Shown here: one piece after another, positions 15,319-23,676 of the stretch
Position numbering within the stretch: the first letter of the stretch is position 1
Layout of the letters: every line of letters starts with the position of its first letter
Assembly (NCBI RefSeq): GCF_018130545.1
Contig: NZ_JAFCKF010000005.1
Coordinates: 372,001-436,000, forward strand
Reading direction: 5' to 3'
Origin: Bradyrhizobium tropiciagri
GTDB taxonomy: Bacteria > Pseudomonadota > Alphaproteobacteria > Rhizobiales > Xanthobacteraceae
Length of the DNA stretch: 64,000 nucleotides
The notes under the pieces: generated by a model
What the model saw: the letters and a program-made list of their open reading frames with translations, nothing else
Database searches by the model: none
Told to the model about the DNA's origin: nothing
Program-made: the position numbers and the translations under genes

Positions 15319-18300
15319 ATGGCCTTCACTGATATTTTCATCAAGCGCCCGGTGCTGTCGGTCGTCGTCAGCCTGCTGATCCTGCTGATCGGCTTGCGCG
15401 CGGCGATGGTGCTGCCGATCCGGCAATATCCGAATCTCTCGAACACCGTCGTGACGATCACGACGTCCTATCCCGGCGCGTCGCCCGAGCTGATCAACGG
15501 CTTCATCACGACGCCGATCGAGCAGGCGGTCGCTTCGGCCGAGGGCGTCGACTACATGACGTCGAACTCGGTGCTCGGCACCTCGACGATCCAGGTCTAT
15601 GTCAAGCTCAACCACGATCCGAACCAGGCGCTCACCGAGGTGCTCGCCAAGGTCAACTCGGTCAAATATCTGATCCCGAAGGAAGCCTTCGACCCGGTCG
15701 TGACCAAGGCGACCGGTGACACCATCGCCGTGATGTATCTCGGCTTCTCCAGCGAGGAGCTCACCGGATCGGCGATCTCCGACTATCTGACCCGCGTCGT
15801 GCAGCCGGTGCTCTCGACGGTCGACGGCGTCGCATCGGCCGACATCCTCGGCGGTCAGACCTTCGCGATGCGCGTCTGGCTCGATCCGACCCGGATGGCC
15901 GGACGCGGCGTGTCGCCCAACGACGTTGCGGCTGCGATCGCCGCCAACAACTTCCAGGCGGCCGCCGGCCAGACCAAGGGGTTCTTCATCGTCTCCAACG
16001 TCTCGGCCAACACCGACCTTCAGAACATCGATCAGTTCAAGCGAATGATCGTGAAGTCGAAAGACGGCGGCTTCGTGCGCATCGAGGACATCGCGACGGT
16101 GGAGCTCGCGGCGCAGTCGACCGACGCCAGCGTCGCCTTCAACGGCGAGCATGCGATCTTCATCGGCATCAAGGCGACGCCGCAGGGCAACCCGCTGAGT
16201 CTTGTGAAGGGCGTGCGCGCGCTGTTCCCCGATCTCGAACGCAATTTGCCGCCGTCGATGAAGATGAAGGTGGCCTACGACTCCACCAAGTTCATCCAAT
16301 CGTCGATCGACGAGGTCGAGAAGACGCTCACGGAAGCGGTGCTGATCGTCGTCGTCGTCATCTTCCTGTTCCTGGCGTCGTTCCGCTCGGTGATCATTCC
16401 GGTGGTCACCATTCCGCTGTCGCTGGTCGGTGTCTGCATCCTGATGCTGGCCGCGGGCTTCAGCTTCAACCTGCTGACGCTGCTGGCGATGGTGCTGGCG
16501 ATCGGCCTCGTGGTCGACGACGCCATCGTTGTGGTGGAGAACATCCATCGACATCTCGAGGAGGGCCTGCCACCCGTGCAGGCATCGCTGAAAGGCGCCC
16601 GCGAGATCGTCGGCCCCGTCGTCTCCATGACGATCACGCTGGCGGCGGTGTACGCGCCGATCGGCTTCCTCGGTGGCGTGACCGGCACGCTGTTCCGTGA
16701 ATTCGCCTTCACGCTGGCCGGCTCGGTGATCGTGTCGGGCGTGATCGCGCTGACGCTGTCGCCGATGATGTGCTCGGTGTTCCTCAAGAGCTCGGAAGAG
16801 GGGCGTTTCGCCAAGCTGGTCAGCCGCGTGTTCGGTGCGATGACCCGCGGCTACGGCCGCCTGCTCGACCGTTCGCTCGACTACCGCCCGATCACGGCGC
16901 TGTTCGCCCTGACCATCCTCGGCCTGGTCGGCTTCCTCTACATGCACATCCAGAAGGAGCTGGCGCCGCAGGAAGACCAGGGCATCGTGTTCGCGATCAC
17001 CAAGGCGCCGAAATACGCCAACATCGACTACATCGACTACTACGGCGACAAGATGGACAAGGAGTTCCAGAAGTTTCCCGAGACCGACCTGCGGTTCATC
17101 CTGAACGGCATCACCGGTCCGCAGGGCGGCTTCGCCGGCGCGCTGTTGAAGCCGTGGGACGAGCGCAAGCGTACCGCGCAGCAGTTGCAGCCGCTGATGC
17201 AGGCCGAGCTGTCGAAGCTTGAAGGCATCAACGCGTTCGCGTTCAGCCTGCCGCCGCTGCCTGGCGGCCCCGGCGGCCTGCCGGTGCAGATGGTGATCTC
17301 GTCGACGGCTGGATTCCAGCAGGTCTTCGACGAGATGAACAAGCTGAAGGCAGCCGCGCGCAAGAGCGGCCTGTTCATCGTCACCGATAGCGACCTCGAC
17401 TTCAACCAGCCGGTGGTCCGGGTGAAGGTCGATCGCTCCAAGGCGAGCGACCTCGGCATCACCATGCAGTCGATCGGCGGTGCGCTGGCGACGCTGCTCG
17501 GCGGCAACTATGTCAACCGCTTCAACCTGGAAGGCCGCTCCTATCAGGTGATCCCGCAGGTGCCGCGCGCCAACCGGCTCGCGCCCGAAGCGTTCAACGA
17601 TTACTATGTCCCGACCGCGACCGGGCAACTGGTGCGGCTGTCGACCGTGGTGTCGGTCGAGACCGGCGTCGATCCGAACGCTCTGACCCACTACAACCAG
17701 CTCAACTCGTCGACCTTCCAGGCCGTGCCGATGCCCGGCGTCTCGATGGGCCAGGCGGTGGAGTTCCTGACAGGCGAAGCCAAGAAGCTGCCGACCGGCT
17801 TCAGCTACGACTTCCTCGCCGACTCCCGGCAATACGTCCATGAAGGCAACCAGCTGCTGGTCACCTTCGCGTTCGCCATCATTATCATCTTCCTGGTGCT
17901 GGCGGCGCAGTTCGAGAGCCTGCGCGATCCGTTCGTGATCATGATCTCGGTGCCGATGGCGATCGTCGGCGCCCTGATCCCGCTGTTCTTCGGCGTCGCC
18001 ACCATGAACATCTACACCCAGGTGGGGTTGCTGACGCTGGTCGGACTGATCACCAAGCACGGCATCCTGATGGTGGAGTTCGCCAACGAACTGCAGCTCA
18101 ACGAAGGACTGGACCGCCGCTCGGCGATCGAGATGTCGGCCCGGATTCGTCTGCGTCCGATCCTGATGACGACGGCGGCGATGGTCACCGGCCTGCTGCC
18201 GTTGCTCACCGCTTCGGGCGCCGGCGCCGCCAGCCGCTTCTCGATCGGGCTTGTCGTCGTCACCGGCATGACGATCGGCACGCTGTTCACGCTGTTCGTG

Positions 18301-18420
18301 CTGCCGATGGTCTACACGGTGATCGCGACCGACCACCAGGCCGCGGCCCGTTCGGACCGCGCCAAGCAGATCGCCGACTACGAACTCGAAGGCCGCGGCG
18401 GCGCACTGAAACCAACCTGA
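15319..18420 (+). CDS. RND multidrug efflux transporter, inner-membrane permease (AcrB/MexF-like)
   Basis: A 1033-residue HAE1-type RND pump with the typical start MAFTDIFIKRPVLSVVVSLL, two large periplasmic loops and twelve predicted TM helices. The proton-relay aspartate pair is present in LAIGLVVDDAIVVVENIHRH (TM4), and the TM10 lysine is likely in GLITKHGILMVEFANEL. The cytoplasmic end is short. It extrudes amphiphilic compounds using the proton gradient, together with the adaptor and an unlinked TolC-like channel. The start is taken as the ATG two codons after an in-frame TTG. A strong hairpin with T-rich tail follows the stop. No outer-membrane factor gene is present in the cluster. Confidence 0.95.
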   Translation: MAFTDIFIKRPVLSVVVSLLILLIGLRAAMVLPIRQYPNLSNTVVTITTSYPGASPELINGFITTPIEQAVASAEGVDYMTSNSVLGTSTIQVYVKLNHDPNQALTEVLAKVNSVKYLIPKEAFDPVVTKATGDTIAVMYLGFSSEELTGSAISDYLTRVVQPVLSTVDGVASADILGGQTFAMRVWLDPTRMAGRGVSPNDVAAAIAANNFQAAAGQTKGFFIVSNVSANTDLQNIDQFKRMIVKSKDGGFVRIEDIATVELAAQSTDASVAFNGEHAIFIGIKATPQGNPLSLVKGVRALFPDLERNLPPSMKMKVAYDSTKFIQSSIDEVEKTLTEAVLIVVVVIFLFLASFRSVIIPVVTIPLSLVGVCILMLAAGFSFNLLTLLAMVLAIGLVVDDAIVVVENIHRHLEEGLPPVQASLKGAREIVGPVVSMTITLAAVYAPIGFLGGVTGTLFREFAFTLAGSVIVSGVIALTLSPMMCSVFLKSSEEGRFAKLVSRVFGAMTRGYGRLLDRSLDYRPITALFALTILGLVGFLYMHIQKELAPQEDQGIVFAITKAPKYANIDYIDYYGDKMDKEFQKFPETDLRFILNGITGPQGGFAGALLKPWDERKRTAQQLQPLMQAELSKLEGINAFAFSLPPLPGGPGGLPVQMVISSTAGFQQVFDEMNKLKAAARKSGLFIVTDSDLDFNQPVVRVKVDRSKASDLGITMQSIGGALATLLGGNYVNRFNLEGRSYQVIPQVPRANRLAPEAFNDYYVPTATGQLVRLSTVVSVETGVDPNALTHYNQLNSSTFQAVPMPGVSMGQAVEFLTGEAKKLPTGFSYDFLADSRQYVHEGNQLLVTFAFAIIIIFLVLAAQFESLRDPFVIMISVPMAIVGALIPLFFGVATMNIYTQVGLLTLVGLITKHGILMVEFANELQLNEGLDRRSAIEMSARIRLRPILMTTAAMVTGLLPLLTASGAGAASRFSIGLVVVTGMTIGTLFTLFVLPMVYTVIATDHQAAARSDRAKQIADYELEGRGGALKPT

Positions 18421-18444
18421 GCCCTCTAGGCTCATGCTCGCAGG

Positions 18445-18483
18445 AAAGGCGGCACTGGCGAAAGCCACTGCCGCCTTTTCTTT
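18445..18483 (+). terminator. Rho-independent terminator of the RND operon
   Basis: Arms AAAGGCGGCACTGGC (18445-18459) and GCCACTGCCGCCTTT (18464-18478) pair with one C-C mismatch around a GAAA loop. They are followed by a T-rich tail (TTTTCTTTG), 24 bases after the pump stop codon. Confidence 0.85.
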
Positions 18484-18495
18484 GTCTCGTGATAG

Positions 18496-18579
18496 CTTCT
18501 GCCGACGGGCGGGCAGAAGACTTTTTGGCTTGACGCGTTTTCTTCACGCGAACCGGGAGACCACTTCGCTCGAAAACGC
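18496..18579 (-). repeat. Dispersed palindromic repeat, family 1, copy B
   Basis: The 45-bp core at 18535-18579 reads GCGTTTTCTTCACGCGAACC at its left end and TCGCTCGAAAACGC at its right. It is the reverse complement of the copy A core with a few changes. Here it is preceded not by the GTTCCGAT hairpin but by a different one, CTTCTGCC/GGCAGAAG (18496-18503/18512-18519), with a following T5 run. That hairpin could act as a second terminator behind the RND operon. Confidence 0.75.
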
Positions 18580-18613
18580 TATGCTCCCCTGACAAGATCT
18601 GGAGGAAACTGGC

Positions 18614-19357
18614 ATGGCGAGCGAGTTTGCGGCGGGCAATTACCGGTTCATTCCGGCGGTGTTCCAGTATTCAAGCGGCGCGCAGGCGAACGCCGGCTAC
18701 GAGATCGAGCGGGTCCGCTTCGACCGCCTGGTGCCGCTTGCGGAAGGCTTTGCGCGGATCGCGGCCTACATCAAGGGCGCCGGCCGGCCGCTGACCTCGT
18801 TCTGTGCCTGCGAATTGCGCTCGCCGGCCGCCTTCACCGAGGATGGCTTCCGCGCCTTCAACCAGCACTATGTCAAGACGCTCGCCGAATGGGGCCTGTT
18901 CGACGGCGCCATCAATCCGGTGGCGCGCAGCAATGTCTGTCCCGAAATCGATCCGCCGGCCGAGCCGTCGTTCCATGCGTTCTCGTTCACGCGGCCGAGC
19001 ACGAGCACGTCGCCGTCCTTCGTGATCGCCGGCGGCGCTGAGGCGCGCGGCGGCACCGCCCCCTATCCCGACCGCATCGTTTGCTACCGTGATCTCAGTC
19101 CTGGCGCGTGGCGGGAGAAGGTCCGCTTCACCGCAGGTGAGATGGAGCGGCGCCTCGCCGAGTTCAGCTTCGGCTGGCAGGAGACGACGGCGGTGCAGGC
19201 CTACACCGTGCACGACATCCATCCGGTGATGGCCGACGAATTGGTCCGCCGCGGCGCCACGCGCTCGGGCCTGACCTGGCACTTCTGCCGCCCGCCGGTG
19301 ATCGATCTCGAATACGAGATGGATTGCAGGCGGGTGCTGCGGGAAGTGGTGATCTAG
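18614..19357 (+). CDS. CnbZ-like protein (annotated family: 2-amino-5-chloromuconate deaminase), RidA-related
   Basis: A 247-residue soluble protein without signal peptide. From memory its pattern (YRFIPAVFQYSSGAQA, SFCACELRSPAAFT, NPVARSNVCPEIDPPAEP, YTVHDIHPVMADEL, LTWHFCRPPVIDLEYEMDC) matches proteins annotated as CnbZ, an enzyme that deaminates 2-amino-5-chloromuconate in chloronitrobenzene degradation. The NVCPE motif and general shape recall RidA/YjgF proteins, which hydrolyse enamines and imines. None of the other cnb genes are near, so here it may be a housekeeping imine deaminase. An AGGAAACT lies 4 bases before the ATG. It converges on the RCC1 gene 13 bases away. Confidence 0.5.
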   Translation: MASEFAAGNYRFIPAVFQYSSGAQANAGYEIERVRFDRLVPLAEGFARIAAYIKGAGRPLTSFCACELRSPAAFTEDGFRAFNQHYVKTLAEWGLFDGAINPVARSNVCPEIDPPAEPSFHAFSFTRPSTSTSPSFVIAGGAEARGGTAPYPDRIVCYRDLSPGAWREKVRFTAGEMERRLAEFSFGWQETTAVQAYTVHDIHPVMADELVRRGATRSGLTWHFCRPPVIDLEYEMDCRRVLREVVI

Positions 19358-19370
19358 CCCGAGCCAATTC

Positions 19371-20234
19371 TCACTGGGGTGGGGTGCGACTGGTGGGCAA
19401 TCTAAGGCCACGCCAGCCGCTCACGTTGCATTGTCCATATCTGTTGTCGCCTGCAGCGACTGCAGTTCCGTCGGTCTTGATCGCGACGGTGTGCGCGCAA
19501 CCTGCAGCAATCCCGACGATCTCGCGCCAGTCCCCGACCTTGCATTGCCCAAATTTATTCCAGCCTGCCGCAGTCACCGTGCTGTTCGATCGCAGCCCCA
19601 CGGTGTGACTGCTGCCGACGGCGATCTCCACAATGTCGCGCCAATCGTCCAGCTCGCACTGGCCTTCCGCGTTTCGACCTGTGGCCAACGCTTCGCCGCC
19701 AGATGTAAGGCCGACAGTATGAAGATAGCCGGCGGCTATCCGAACGATATCTCGCCACTCGGATACGTTGCATTGCCCGTACTGATTGTTGCCGGCTGCA
19801 ATCACGGTGCCGTCGGATTTGAGGCCGACGGTGTGCCAGTCACCCGCTGCGACCGCGACGATATCGTGCCAGTCGCTCACATCGCACGCACCCTCATTGC
19901 TGCGCCCCACCGCAACGACCCGGCCGTCCGACCTGACGCCGACGGTGCGGCGCCATCCCCCGGCAACGCCGACGATGTTGCGCCATCCGTCGACATCGCA
20001 CTGACCGTGTACGTTCCATCCGGCGGCCACCATGGTTCCGTCCGATCGAAGTCCAATCGAATGTGCGTTGCCGGTATTTGTCGCCATATGAACGTTGCCC
20101 GACGCGACCGCCGAAATGTCACGCCAGCTGCCCACGTCGCATTGACCGTATTTGTTGTCACCTATGGCCGTCACACTCCCGTCCGAGTGGATGCCAAGAG
20201 TATGACGAGAACCGGCGCTGATCGTGGAACTGAT
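19371..20234 (-). CDS. RCC1-repeat protein, probable ATC start
   Basis: About 287 residues made almost wholly of seven RCC1-type beta-propeller blades with a 38-residue period. The consensus is roughly W-x-D-I-V-x-I-A-A-G-x-x-H-T-V-G-L-x-S-D-G-T-V-x-A-A-G-x-N-x-x-G-Q-C-x-V. Blade 2 has a nine-residue insertion (GNVHMATNTGNAHS). No signal peptide or extra domain is visible. The frame has no ATG, GTG or TTG between the permease stop at 20281 and blade 1. A perfect AGGAGG at 20240-20245 sits five bases before ATC at 20232-20234, in frame, so I take that as the start or as a mutated ATG. RCC1 proteins usually scaffold protein contacts. It is last in the ABC operon, 46 bases behind it. Function unknown; it may be a decaying transferred gene. 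Confidence 0.6.
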   Translation of the reverse strand: MSSTISAGSRHTLGIHSDGSVTAIGDNKYGQCDVGSWRDISAVASGNVHMATNTGNAHSIGLRSDGTMVAAGWNVHGQCDVDGWRNIVGVAGGWRRTVGVRSDGRVVAVGRSNEGACDVSDWHDIVAVAAGDWHTVGLKSDGTVIAAGNNQYGQCNVSEWRDIVRIAAGYLHTVGLTSGGEALATGRNAEGQCELDDWRDIVEIAVGSSHTVGLRSNSTVTAAGWNKFGQCKVGDWREIVGIAAGCAHTVAIKTDGTAVAAGDNRYGQCNVSGWRGLRLPTSRTPPQ

Positions 20235-20239
20235 GGCTG

Positions 20240-20245
20240 CCTCCT
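20240..20245 (-). promoter_or_regulatory. Shine-Dalgarno sequence AGGAGG deciding the RCC1 start
   Basis: On the minus strand CGAGGAGGCAGCCATCAG places a perfect AGGAGG five bases before an ATC codon in the RCC1 frame. The alternative upstream ATG at 20358-20360 lies inside the permease gene and encodes a Trp/Cys/Arg-rich sequence unlike any RCC1 protein. Confidence 0.6.
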
Positions 20246-20280
20246 CGGCGTAGCGATGAAAAGCTTGGCAGTTGCGGCGC

Positions 20281-21171
20281 TCACCGCGCCTTCGGATCCA
20301 GCGCGTCGCGCAGGCCGTCACCGACCAAATTGAACGACAGCACCACCAGGAAGATCGCAAACCCGGGCCAGATCGCCATCCACGGCGCGGTGGTCAGGAA
20401 GCGCTGCGCGGCGTTGAGCATGCTGCCCCAGGACGGCGACGGCGGCTGCTGGCCGAGGCCGAGGAAGGACAGCGCAGCCTCGGCGATGATCGCGGCCGCG
20501 ATCGACAGCGTCGCCTGCACCAGCAGTGCCGGCAGGATGTTGGGCAGGATGTGCACCAGCGCGATGCGCCAGCGCGGATTGCCCATGGCGCGCGCGGCCT
20601 CGACATAGTCCTCGACCTTAACGCTCATCACCTGGCCGCGGGTCAGGCGGATGAAGATCGGGGTCGCCGAGACGCCGATCGCGATCATCGCATTGCCGAG
20701 GCTCGGGCCGAGGAACGCTGCGAGCGCGATCGCCAGGATCAGGAACGGGCAGGCCAGCATCGCGTCGGTGATGCGGCTGATCAGGGCGTCGATGAAGCCG
20801 CCGCGATAGCCGGCGAGCAATCCGAGCGGTACGCCGATCGCAAGCGCGATGCCGACCGAGATCACGCCGGCGAGCAGCGAGGCGCGCGCGCCGTACACGA
20901 CGCGGACGAGCACGTCGCGACCGAGTTCGTCAGTGCCGAACCAGTGCTGCATCGACGGCGCCTTGCGGACCAGCGACCAGCTCGTCGCAATGGGATCATA
21001 GGGCACGATCAGCGGCGCGAACACGGCAAGCAGAATGAAGAGCGCGATCACGGCAAGGCCGAGCACCGCACCCTTGCGCCGGATCAGCCGCCGCCAGGCG
21101 CGCCGCGCCGGGCTCTCCAGCGTCTCGGCGGCGGCAAGCGAAGCGGAGGGGTTGAGCACAGCATCCGTCAT
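20281..21171 (-). CDS. Oligopeptide/dipeptide ABC transporter permease (DppC-like), transporter 1
   Basis: A 296-residue inner-membrane permease with an N-terminal TM (VLGLAVIALFILLAVFAPLIVPYDP), the OppC-type N-terminal motif HWFGTDELGRDVLVRVVYGAR, and the EAA loop EAARAMGNPRWRIALVHILPN that contacts the ATPases. About six TM helices are visible. It partners the DppB-like permease, whose gene ends 4 bases upstream. It is the last transporter gene of the long minus-strand array, and the RCC1 gene follows. Confidence 0.93.
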   Translation of the reverse strand: MTDAVLNPSASLAAAETLESPARRAWRRLIRRKGAVLGLAVIALFILLAVFAPLIVPYDPIATSWSLVRKAPSMQHWFGTDELGRDVLVRVVYGARASLLAGVISVGIALAIGVPLGLLAGYRGGFIDALISRITDAMLACPFLILAIALAAFLGPSLGNAMIAIGVSATPIFIRLTRGQVMSVKVEDYVEAARAMGNPRWRIALVHILPNILPALLVQATLSIAAAIIAEAALSFLGLGQQPPSPSWGSMLNAAQRFLTTAPWMAIWPGFAIFLVVLSFNLVGDGLRDALDPKAR

Positions 21172-21175
21172 CCGA

Positions 21176-22117
21176 TCAGCCTCTCAGCCGCGGGTTGACG
21201 AGGATATAGGCGATGTCGGCGATCAGGTTGAGCGTGATGTAGATCGTCGCCGTCGTCAGCACCACACCTTGCACTACGGCATAGTCGCGGTTGAACACGG
21301 CATCGACTATCAGCTTGCCGAAGCCCGGGATCGAGAAGATCTGCTCGGTGAGAACCGCACCCGACAGCAGCGTGCCGAGCTCCAGCGCGCCGAGCGTGAT
21401 GATCGGCGTCAGCGCGTTCCGCATCGCGTGCTTGAGGATCACCATGCGTTCGGACAGGCCCTTGGCGCGCGCGGTGCGGACATAGTCGCTCTCCAGCACT
21501 TGCAGCATGGCGCTTCGCGTGTGCCGCATCAGGATCGCCGCGATCGCATTACCGAGCACGAAGGCGGGCATGATGGTGACGGCAAGGCTGGCGCGCCAGT
21601 TCTCGCTCAGCGGCACATAGCCGGACGCTGGCAGCCAGCCCAGTTCGATCGAGAACAGGAAGATCAGCATGATGCCGAGCCAGAAGTTCGGCGTCGAGAT
21701 GCCCCACAGCGCGAACAGATTGGCACCGTAGTCCCAGACCGTACCCTTCTTAACTGCCGAGACGATGCCGGCGGGAATGCCGATCAGGAAGGCGATCACG
21801 ATCGCCATCGCGGCAAGCTGCAGCGTCACCGGCAGCTTCTGCGCGATCAGATCCAGCACCGGCATCTTGTTGCGCAGGGACTCGCCGAAATCCCCCGACA
21901 GCACGCCCTTGATCCAGTAGACGTACTGCACCGGGATCGGCTGATCGAGATGGTACTGCGCGCGGATCTGCGCGATCACCGCCGGATCGCGCTCCTCGCC
22001 GGCCATCACCAGCGCCGGATCGCCCGGCAGCAAATGCTGCAACGAGAAGATCAGGATCGAGACGAAGAACAGCGTCGGCACGATCTGAACCAGCCGCTTG
22101 GCGAGGAAGTTCAGCAT
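21176..22117 (-). CDS. Oligopeptide/dipeptide ABC transporter permease (DppB-like), transporter 1
   Basis: A 313-residue permease of the DppB/GsiC type. The N-terminal helix FLAKRLVQIVPTLFFVSILIFSL is followed by LLPGDPALVMAG, the EAA loop RTARAKGLSERMVILKHAMRNAL, and the C-terminal INLIADIAYILVNPRLRG typical of OppB family ends. Six TM segments are expected. It lies 31 bases after the binding-protein gene and 4 bases before the DppC-like gene. Confidence 0.93.
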   Translation of the reverse strand: MLNFLAKRLVQIVPTLFFVSILIFSLQHLLPGDPALVMAGEERDPAVIAQIRAQYHLDQPIPVQYVYWIKGVLSGDFGESLRNKMPVLDLIAQKLPVTLQLAAMAIVIAFLIGIPAGIVSAVKKGTVWDYGANLFALWGISTPNFWLGIMLIFLFSIELGWLPASGYVPLSENWRASLAVTIMPAFVLGNAIAAILMRHTRSAMLQVLESDYVRTARAKGLSERMVILKHAMRNALTPIITLGALELGTLLSGAVLTEQIFSIPGFGKLIVDAVFNRDYAVVQGVVLTTATIYITLNLIADIAYILVNPRLRG

Positions 22118-22148
22118 GGCGGTGCTCGTGTTCCCGACGCTGGTGCGA

Positions 22149-23660
22149 TCACTTCAGCTTCAGCCCGACCACGCGCACCAGGCCATCAGGCATCTGCTTG
22201 TAGCCGTCGAGTTTCGTCGTGTGCGCGATGATGATGCGGCGGTGGTAGATATAGAGCAGGGCTTCGTCCTCGAGTTCCAGCTTGGTCAGCCTGGCGTAGA
22301 TCGCCTTGCGCTGTGCCATGTCGGTGGTGAGGCGGGCATCGTCGAGCGCCTTGTCGGCCTCCGGATTGGCCCAGCCGCTGTAGTTCTGCGGCGCATCCTT
22401 GTGCAGGAAGACGTAGGAATTGCCGTCCGGGTCGATGCGGCCGCTCCACGCCAGCATATACGCCTGATATTCGCCGGCCTCGGCCTGCTTCAGCGACGTC
22501 GCGAATTCGGTGACCCGGATCTTCATGTCGAAGCCGGCTTCCGCGGCCATCGATTGAATGACCTGTGCGGAGCCCTCGGTCTCGGGGCCCTTCGGCACCA
22601 TGAAGTCGATGCTGACCGGCGGCGTGACGCCGGCCTCCTTCAACAGTGCCTTGGCTTTCTCGACGTCGCGTGGACGAATCGGGAAATCCTTCTGATAATA
22701 GGGATGATCTGGGCTGACCCATTGGTTGCCGGGCCGGAACTCGCCGTTGAACACGACCTGGTTCAGCGCCTCTCGGTCGATTGAGAGATCGAGCGCCTGC
22801 CGCACCTTGGCGGATTGGCTGAGCGGACCCTTGGCCTTGTCCTTGCCGATGTTGAGCGTGATGCCTTGATAGCCGAGCTCGATCGCGCTCGACACCTTGA
22901 GCCGAGAGTCGGCCCGCACGTCCTTCAGGTCGGTTGCAAGCACGCGCTCGATCAGGTCGAGCCCGCCGGACTTGAGGTTTGCGAGCCGTACCGTGGCGTC
23001 GACGATCGGCAGATAGACGATGCGGTCGATGAAGACGTTGTCCTTGTTCCAGTAGTCGGTGAACTTCTCCAGCACGATCCGGTCCTGCTGCACGCGCTCG
23101 ACGAATTTGTAGGGGCCGGCGCAGACCGGATGCAGGCCGAACTTGTCGCCGGCAGCCTTGGCGGCCTTGGGCGACACCATCATGCCGGCGCGGTCGGTGA
23201 GCTGCGCGATCAGGGGAGAGAACGGCGCCTTGAGCACCAGCTTGATGGTCAGGGGATCGACGACGTCGATGTGATCGATGCTGGCAAGCTCCGGCTTCCG
23301 GAACGAGCCGGGAAAGGTCAAATGGCGCTCCAGCGAGAACTTGGCCGCCTCCGCATCGAGCAGCTCACCGTCCTGGAATTTGACGCCGGGCCTGAGCTTG
23401 ATCGTGACCTCCTTGCCGTCGGCGGAGGTCTCGTGCGACAGCGCGAGCTGCGGCACGATGTTGAGCTTCTCGTCGATGTCGAACAGCTTGTCGCAGAGCG
23501 CGGCGAACACGATGCGGCCGACATAGGTGCGCGCCATGGTCGGATCGAGCACGTCGGGGTCCTCGGCAAGCCCGATCCGCAGCGTAGACTGGGCCTGGGC
23601 GCCTGCCACGAGCGAAAGCAGCAGGGCGGCGGCCATCGCCGCAAAACGAAACATCCTCAT
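22149..23660 (-). CDS. Extracellular solute-binding protein family 5 (peptide/nickel type), transporter 1
   Basis: A 503-residue periplasmic receptor with a signal peptide (MRMFRFAAMAAALLLSLVAGAQAQ). The mature part has the SBP_bac_5 pattern: TLRIGLAEDPDVLDPTMA, LSHETSADGKEVTIKLRPGVKFQDG, VQDRIVLEKF-type strands and SIDREALNQVVFNGEFRPG. It binds the substrate and delivers it to the DppBC-like pair; peptides, including glutathione-like ones, are plausible because a gamma-glutamyltransferase is encoded in the same array. The start is the ATG with GGAG seven bases upstream; the frame is open for 42 codons more. Confidence 0.92.
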   Translation of the reverse strand: MRMFRFAAMAAALLLSLVAGAQAQSTLRIGLAEDPDVLDPTMARTYVGRIVFAALCDKLFDIDEKLNIVPQLALSHETSADGKEVTIKLRPGVKFQDGELLDAEAAKFSLERHLTFPGSFRKPELASIDHIDVVDPLTIKLVLKAPFSPLIAQLTDRAGMMVSPKAAKAAGDKFGLHPVCAGPYKFVERVQQDRIVLEKFTDYWNKDNVFIDRIVYLPIVDATVRLANLKSGGLDLIERVLATDLKDVRADSRLKVSSAIELGYQGITLNIGKDKAKGPLSQSAKVRQALDLSIDREALNQVVFNGEFRPGNQWVSPDHPYYQKDFPIRPRDVEKAKALLKEAGVTPPVSIDFMVPKGPETEGSAQVIQSMAAEAGFDMKIRVTEFATSLKQAEAGEYQAYMLAWSGRIDPDGNSYVFLHKDAPQNYSGWANPEADKALDDARLTTDMAQRKAIYARLTKLELEDEALLYIYHRRIIIAHTTKLDGYKQMPDGLVRVVGLKLK

Positions 23661-23676
23661 CGCGCAACTCCGATCA

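Noticed and set aside
15232-18468. A 1078-codon open frame on the minus strand opposite the RND pump gene
   Set aside because: Its translation is rich in His, Arg, Asp and Gln with no recognisable domain, and it mirrors an excellent pump gene. Long antisense frames are common in GC-rich DNA because stop codons are rare.
20235-20360. ATG at 20358-20360 as the start of the RCC1 gene
   Set aside because: It lies within the permease coding sequence, encodes a Trp/Cys/Arg-rich shadow peptide and has no Shine-Dalgarno, unlike the ATC preceded by AGGAGG.
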